Source: Euphorbia lathyris (taxonomy: Eukaryota; Streptophyta; Magnoliopsida; Malpighiales; Euphorbiaceae). From it: 64,000 nt of DNA. The DNA lies in contig NC_088910.1 in assembly GCF_963576675.1 (NCBI RefSeq), positions 89,596,104 to 89,660,103 on the forward strand, in the 5' to 3' direction. Within the stretch, counting starts at the first letter, position 1. Each line of letters opens with the position of its first letter. The notes beneath the pieces were generated by a model. It worked only from the letters and a program-made list of their open reading frames with translations, was not told the origin of the DNA and searched no databases. Below are positions 57,836-64,000 of the stretch, piece by piece. A program made the translations under genes and the position numbers.

Positions 57836-59168
57836 TGTTGGTCCCGTATAACGTGACAAGGTTAATTCCAAGGGGGGGGGATAGAAACTATTTAAAATTT
57901 TGTCCGTTAAGACTAACTTCGTTTCTTTGAGAAAGGGTTTACACAGCGGCGCTAAGTAGTTTTAAGACACAAGCTTAGTCAATTAGTGACTAAGTCTGCT
58001 TCTTTCCTTGAGTCAGGAGATAGCACTTAAGTCTATTCCTGAACTCAGCTTTTTAGTGCACTCAACTCAGCGTGAGTTCATTACTTAGTCAGTTTTATAG
58101 TAAGCAATATATAAAGGAGTTTAAAGGTTAGAAATATGTTACTCAACAGACATATTCTGGTTCGGCCTCTTCGCCTACGTCCAGTCCCCGGAACTCGTTC
58201 CGAGCTTTTTGAATTCTCTACTGAGCTCTTTAAAGGTAGAGCACGAAACCTTTTACAACAGAAGCTGAGTATACAAGAGTACCTTCCTCTATTCCTCTAC
58301 TCACTCCTATAACTACCGCTGAGTACTATAACCGAGTACTCAGCTTCTCCTTTCTATTCTTCTAGAAATGATAAGTGTTTGTCCTAAACAACAATTGCTA
58401 AGACACTTTAGATGAATGAAATCACTCTAGACTTTTACACAATGATTGGAATTGGTGTAAGATTTGCTTTGCTTTTCTCACAGAACTTCAAGTATGAATT
58501 TGGTCAGCGTTTCGACTTGATTGAAGATCTTTATCGAATGAAGCATTTGAAAGGCCTATGTATAGTGACACTTCAAGCATCGGTGATTTCGAATTTCGAA
58601 ATAACCGTTGGAGGCTAACGGCTTCCTGTCGCTTTCACTAAGGACGTGCTCAGTGTCGTTGGCCAATGAGATTCTTGTATCTTCTGTCCACGGCAGTGCT
58701 CAGCAGCTTTTCATCAGATGAACAGAATGTTTCGACATTAATAGTAAATTCTTCCAGACAGCTTACTGCGTCTTCTGAGCTTTACCCAAAGTAGAAATAC
58801 TTTGTCTCTAAGTTAGTTATGTTCTGCCGCTGACTTGTACTTCTTGTCGTTTAACTCAGCAGCTTCATCTTGAAGCAATTGATAGAAGGCTTTTCAATCC
58901 TTCTTCATGCTGAGCTAGCGCTTTGCTTAGAACGACTGCGTTTTGTCTTCCTGGGCTGTGAGGTCTTGATCTGTTGACTTGGGCTTGACTTCCTCTTATG
59001 GGCCTTTAGGCTTTTTATCTTAATGTCTTATAAATCAATTAACTCAACATTGAACAAACACATTAGTGTGAATAAATCAAAGCATTTAAATTTAATGTGT
59101 TAGAATATTTTTATTATTCACATAAATAATTTTGTCAAATCAAAATCATGTGGAAAGGTGTTTCAACA
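57836..59168 (-). mobile_element. 3' LTR of Sirevirus E
   Basis: Minus strand TGTTGAAACACC to CCAACA, 1333 bp, very similar to LTR B. Left of it is copia D. Right of it the minus-strand polypurine tract AAAATGGGGGAGTT (59169-59182) shows this is the 3' LTR. Confidence 0.88.
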
Positions 59169-59706
59169 AACTCCCCCATTTTGATGTTGGCAAAAATATT
59201 CAGTAAGGAACTCAGTGTTGAGCTCCCCCATGATAGTTGACCTTGTTTTTCTCAAGATACTCCCTCGTAAGGGTTGAGCTACTGACTTAGTTTTACTTTA
59301 ATCATTTCAAGGTTTAATCAAGTAAGTCTAAGGTCAGTTTTCAGAAATAGGTCAGCTCATGGAACATATTCTTTTTAACTCGGTTAAGATGAGCAGAAGA
59401 TTTAGATATCAGAGTACGCTGAGTATATCTTTGTTCAATGAGTTTTAGTTAAGAGGACATATAAAAGAGGTCAACTTATAGATCAACAAAGCAGACAATC
59501 ATGAAGCAATGTAAGCACATAACACAGTTGATTTAATGAAGATACGTTAAATGTTTAGCACAAAACATAAGTAAGCATCACATAAGTTTAGTCAATTTGA
59601 AAAAGGTAGATGCATGCATAGTTTTGAATTGATTGTCAGCACAACAAAATATACACAGGAAAAGAATACAAGTTTTAAAAGACTAAATCTACCAATCCTA
59701 GTCAAG

Positions 59707-62700
59707 CTATTTTTTCTTGCTGACTTGAGTCGAATGCTCTTTGGCTTTTCCCTTTGATTTCTGCTGACTTCCAGATGCTTCTCCTGTATGCTGAATTCTA
59801 TTAGCTTGTTCTTTCTCTCGCATTTTGCCACCATCGGGAGGAGGAGTAATGAAGGTGTCGTTAAGGGCAGCACGAGTTAACCGCACAGAGAATGCCTTAA
59901 GCTTGCGCGTGCTTTCATTTATACCATCAAAAACAGGAATACCATCATCCAAGACAGAGCGGGGAACCCTGACCGAGGCACTGAGCATACTCAGAATGTA
60001 TTCTTGAGACTTCCCAACCCAGGTGATACTATCAGTCAGCATGGCATAAGCTTGATGAAACATTTTAAGCAGAGCCAAGTCATAATACTGACGTTGAGCA
60101 TTCGAATGACGCACATGTTTGAAGATGGATTGGGAGTATTGCAGAAGCTCATTTGTCTTGAGTTGGTCAGTTTCCATCTCTTCATTACTCAAGTTGAGTA
60201 AACAGACTGCCTCACTAATTTGCTCAATGGAGCATTGAGAGGTGGAAGAGAGTTGCTCGTTGGTTCTGGCTTGCTCAGAGTGAAGCTGGGTGAAGAGTTG
60301 ATGAACTTCAGCAGAAGTTGCATACATGGAGTTCGCAGCTGACAGGTTGTGAAGTTGACCCTGGAGAGAGTTCATGTGATTGACCATTGTCAGCTGGAGT
60401 TCGGCCAGCTTTACTATTGATTCCTGCTTGGACTGTTGAGACTGGAGTGATGTCATGACACTCAGAAGATCCTTAAGACCTTTGATTTCTGTGAGAAGCT
60501 GAGTGACAGAGGAAAGTTGAGTTGGCTCAATAGGAACTGACCCAGCAGCGTCGGCACTGGTTTGATGGAGGTCCTGGAGGAGAGCTTGAGCTGAGTCAAT
60601 GATTCTTCGACCAGACTCAGTGGCATTCAGATAAGTATAGGATCCATCATGATTTGGCCCAGTTGCCGGAATATGAGTAGAACCGGAAGGTGGAGGTGTG
60701 TGGTTCCTTTCATTATTGGAGGTGCCAGTATGATCAACGGTTGGACTTGTGTTCAGATTGCCAGCAGAAGCTGATTGGTTGATATTCTGCACTTGAGGAT
60801 GTAGAAGTGGGTGGTCGGCAGAATTATCTACTTGCTCAGAGTCAGGATGAAGCTGACTGGTTTGAGGAGGTTGAGGAGTTGTAGCACTGACATGAGCAGG
60901 TGTTTCCTTAGCTAGCTCAGTATGTTGAGGAGCAGGAACTTCGAGGATTTGCTCGGTATTATCTTGGCTTAGAGTAGCAATTAAGTCGGCATGTTCCTTA
61001 TGTTGAGAAACAGAGGCTTTCTTTTCATGGTGCTCTCTTGGAGGAGACTCAGTGGGATTGGAGAAGAACTTAAACTGCATATCAGAGAGATCAGTGATCG
61101 GATCCCGTAATGGTGAGTCATCCATAAGATCAATCACTGGGGATTTATGAGCCATCTTTTTAAGTCTCAGTAATCTCTTAGTCTTTGGAGGATATGGGTC
61201 AGCTGGAATAGACTCAAGTGAGTTAGTAGGTGAAGTTGCCCCTTGATCAGCATGATCCTTTGCTGTTTTCTCAGCTTCTTCATCAACCTGCTTAGTGTTG
61301 GTTGTTTCATGTTGCTCAACATCTGATGTCTCATGTTGCTCAACATCCACTGTCTCCTCAACATCAAACTGACCTTCGAGATTACCCAGTTCTTCTTCAT
61401 CTTGGTCAGTGGGGTTTTCTCAAGATCAATGCCATGACTTCTCACAAAATGAGAGTCTTTAGAGATGACAACGTCAAGTGGAGGTGCATTGATAGGACTC
61501 AACCCAGAAGAGATCTTCTTCTTCTTTCTAAGTGGTTGCTCAGGAGTGTCCTCTTTTTCTTCTTCCTCAGGCTCAACTTGCCTTTTGAGGTTTTCTGCTG
61601 ACTTAGGCTCAGCCTGACCTTATGCAACTTGAGGCTTTGTTCCTTTGGACACAAATCGAAGCTTTTTTGGTGGAGCATCATTGTCTTTGGAAGAGCTTTG
61701 AACAGCTTTCCTCTTTCTGTCCTGCTTGTCAGCTTGAGCTTTCATCTTTTTCTTTACTTTTTTGGTCTGCCTCCCTTCTGTTTCCTGAACAGCGGCCCAT
61801 TTTCCCTTCTTAGGGATAATGGGTTGATCGTAGACCAAGCCGAATAGTGCAGCCGCAGTAATTTCAGTCCCCCAAACATTAATTTCCTCAACCAAATTTA
61901 CCTGGTGATCTTTGAGGATTCTGGTAATAAGGGAGCCTAACCTAAGGGTTCCAGTACTTCTTTGAAAGCCACCGATTAGAAAGACTGGCATGTTGATCGG
62001 CTGGTAGGTCAGCATGTGCCAGATGAAGCACTGCTCGAAGTTCGACGCTGAGGAAGTGGAGTTGACCTTTAGAAAGAGGAAGTTGGTCAGTATGTAATGA
62101 GCCATCTTTTGATTCTGACCCATAGAGGTGCTCGAGATTTCCCCGACATGACCGGCAGGTTTGCAAAACTCAGCGGGATAATCAATTTTATCTTAGTCAC
62201 CTGATTTTCTAAGTTTTGATCCTTCGGTTTTTAGCTTTAGCAGTGAGGCAAGGTAAGGAGGGTTGATGAAGATATCTTTCCCTTGAACCTTGGTGACCAT
62301 GTAGTCCCGATTATCATCAGCGGCTCTTAGGTTAGTGTAGAACTCCTTCACTAACTCAGGGTAGGTGGCTTTTCGAGTCGAGAACAGCTCGGTCGAGCCG
62401 TTCTTTGAGATCCACTCACAGAAGGGTTGCTCAGCTTCCACAAATCACTTCGAGAACCAGCGGGAGTGGTCAACTTTATATCCCCTTACACTGTTGTAAA
62501 CAAGGGAGTAGGTACGTTCCATCGGTTTCTTTCCCTTATCCTTCTGTTTCCTTGACGATGTAGCTTGGTCAGCCTGGGTTTTCTTACTTGGGGTAGTGAC
62601 CTTAGAGTGGTCACGCTGACCAGGTTCTTGAGACTTGGTGGGAGTCTCGTTATATTCCTGATGAGCATGAGATGGAAGGTTTTCATCGAAACGGTTATCA

Positions 62701-62741
62701 TCGTAACCGGCACCGGAGACATTCTGAGAATCGTTAGACAT
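59707..62741 (-). pseudogene. Env-like ORF of Sirevirus E
   Basis: Starts at 62741 (MSNDSQNVSGAG). It stays in one frame to about 61420 apart from in-frame stops at 62445-62447, 62193-62195 and 61620-61622, then shifts frame and runs open for 547 codons from 61350 to the stop at 59707. N-terminal part: charged linker, then the putative plant transposon protein domain (PFCEWISKNGSTELF, YPELVKEFYTNL, VQGKDIFINPPYLASLL, LTYQPINMPVF). C-terminal part: Pro/Ser/Thr-rich region, then a Gln/Leu-rich stretch likely to form coiled coils (about 60480-60050), ending in a basic tail. I see no clear signal peptide or membrane segment, so the envelope label rests on position only. Confidence 0.85.
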
Positions 62742-62842
62742 GATTCTTAGAGAAATTTGAGAAGTTTGGGAATTTTAGAAAAGAGAGGATTTGAATACCA
62801 GAAATTTCTAAGCGTAAAGAGGTACAAGTGGGAATTCGTTCA

Positions 62843-62852
62843 CTATTTATAG
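62843..62852 (-). promoter_or_regulatory. Internal TATA box upstream of the env-like ORF of Sirevirus E
   Basis: Minus strand CTATAAATAG, 102 bp before the start codon at 62741. It matches the box at 6427-6436 in element A, and both are followed by GAATTCCCACT about ten bases later. Confidence 0.5.
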
Positions 62853-63233
62853 AGGTGTCGAGTTGATCTGAAGCATTGAGGTGGCCGTTTGACCTCGAGA
62901 TACTCAACCGATAAAGATTCTGGCATTTATGACACAATCGGCGCATGTATTTTCTAATTATTGCGCTCATGTCATCCTAGGTGGCTATTTAATTTGCGTG
63001 TGTAGCATTAATTGTGCAATAGATCTTTACTCAGTGTTAAGAATTCTAAACGTTTAATGTTCTGAGTAGTCAGTTCTACGCAAAGGAATCATTCGAGTGC
63101 TTAGTAGCTCAGCTTAAGATAACCACTCAGCGTGTATATCTACTCAGCATGTAATAGTTATTGATTTAGCATAAATCACTCAGCATGGCAATCCACTCAG
63201 CATACATATATCACATGTTATACTTGGAATTTA

Positions 63234-64000
63234 CTGAAGAGGATTAAACATACCAATGGCTTCTCTAAGTATGTTGAATTGCTCACCAGCCAGTGGCTTT
63301 GTGAAGATATCAGCAAGCTGCTCATCCGTTAGGACATAGGTCAGCTTTATCTCTCCCTTGAGTACATGATCTCTGATGAAGTGATGTCTTATACTGACGT
63401 GCTTCATCCTGCTGTGCTGAATTGGGTTCTTTGCTTAGGTCAATGGCACTCTTGTTGTCATATTTGACTTCAATTGTTTTAGTCTGAATGCCATAATCTT
63501 CTAGCTGTTGCTTAATCCAAAGGACTTGAGCAACACAGCTTCCAGCAGTAATATACTCAGCTTCAGTGGTTGACAGGGCTACTGACGACTGCTTCTTACT
63601 GAACCAAGACACAAGACAGCTTCCAAGGAAGTGACATCCTCCTGAGGTGCTCTTTCGTTCAAGCTTGTCTCGTCCGTAGTCAGCGTTAGTGTATCCAATG
63701 AGTGTGAAATCATAAGTATTTGGATACCATAAACCTGCATTCACTGAGCCTTGCAAATATCTAAGGATTCTTTTTACAGCTATGTAATGAGATTCTTTAG
63801 GGTTAGATTGATATCTAGCACAATAACATACTGAGAACTGAATGTCCGGCCTACTAGCAGTTAAGTAGAGTAGAGAGCCAATCATACCTCGGTACAGTTT
63901 GCTGTCTACTGACTTACCATTTTCGTCAGCGCAGAGGACAGTGTTAGTGCCCATAGGGGTAGATATTGACTTGCAGTTTTCAAGTTCATACTTCTTCAAT
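63234..64000 (-). pseudogene. Sirevirus E pol: end of reverse transcriptase and RNase H, continues beyond the window
   Basis: The minus strand encodes [69 protein letters not shown], and after a frame change near 63430 the end of RNase H to a stop near 63234. Apart from that one shift it is in good condition. The rest of pol, gag and the 5' LTR lie to the right of the window. Confidence 0.9.

Noticed and set aside
1..64000. tRNA, rRNA or other structured RNA genes
   Set aside because: I looked for tRNA-like cloverleaf and conserved rRNA blocks by eye and saw none; only tRNA-complementary primer sites of the retroelements are present.

Overview
This is nuclear DNA of a flowering plant, almost certainly a eudicot. 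The evidence is a classical plant defensin gene, a five-exon gene of a plant-only protein family, GT-AG introns, and a dense nest of plant transposable elements: Sirevirus-type and other Ty1/copia, Ty3/gypsy with long LTRs, L1-like and RTE-like LINEs, and hAT-type elements. I cannot name the species.

Layout. 1-4436 is the 3' end of a Ty3/gypsy element (element C) that carries an antisense plant-mobile-domain gene, an 84-bp tandem repeat, a polypurine tract and a 2.0-kb LTR. C sits in the gag of Sirevirus B (4437-5894). B sits in the env-like ORF of Sirevirus A (5895-16073, minus strand). The pol of A is split by a 2.8-kb gypsy solo LTR (7339-10162). A itself sits in an old LINE fragment (16074-16510). 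An L1-like LINE (about 17576-29530) is split by F1 (18734-25805), a probably non-autonomous gypsy-derived LTR element.

29531-34800 is the only host gene island. It holds a two-exon defensin gene (30274-30559, plus) and a five-exon, 197-codon gene of the DUF8204-type family (31635-34552, minus).

A hAT-like element with an 8-bp target duplication (34808-42136) follows. It contains a short 5'-truncated LINE and a nearly complete 6.1-kb LINE. After AT-rich DNA with candidate MITEs comes a minus-strand RTE-type LINE (44588 to about 54900). That LINE is split by a 556-bp hAT MITE (44771-45326) and by F2 (47456-53848), a second copy of the F family. The right end is a copia element D (55056-57835) cut by Sirevirus E (57836 to beyond the window), which has a long env-like ORF.

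Most insertions can be undone on paper: the target duplications match and the host reading frame becomes continuous again, so the order of events is readable. The points most worth following are the intron-bearing antisense gene with its own TATA box inside element C, a TATA box conserved upstream of the env-like ORF in two divergent Sireviruses, the shared scrambled domain order and variable minisatellite of F1/F2, and hairpin-forming minisatellites next to LTR promoters.
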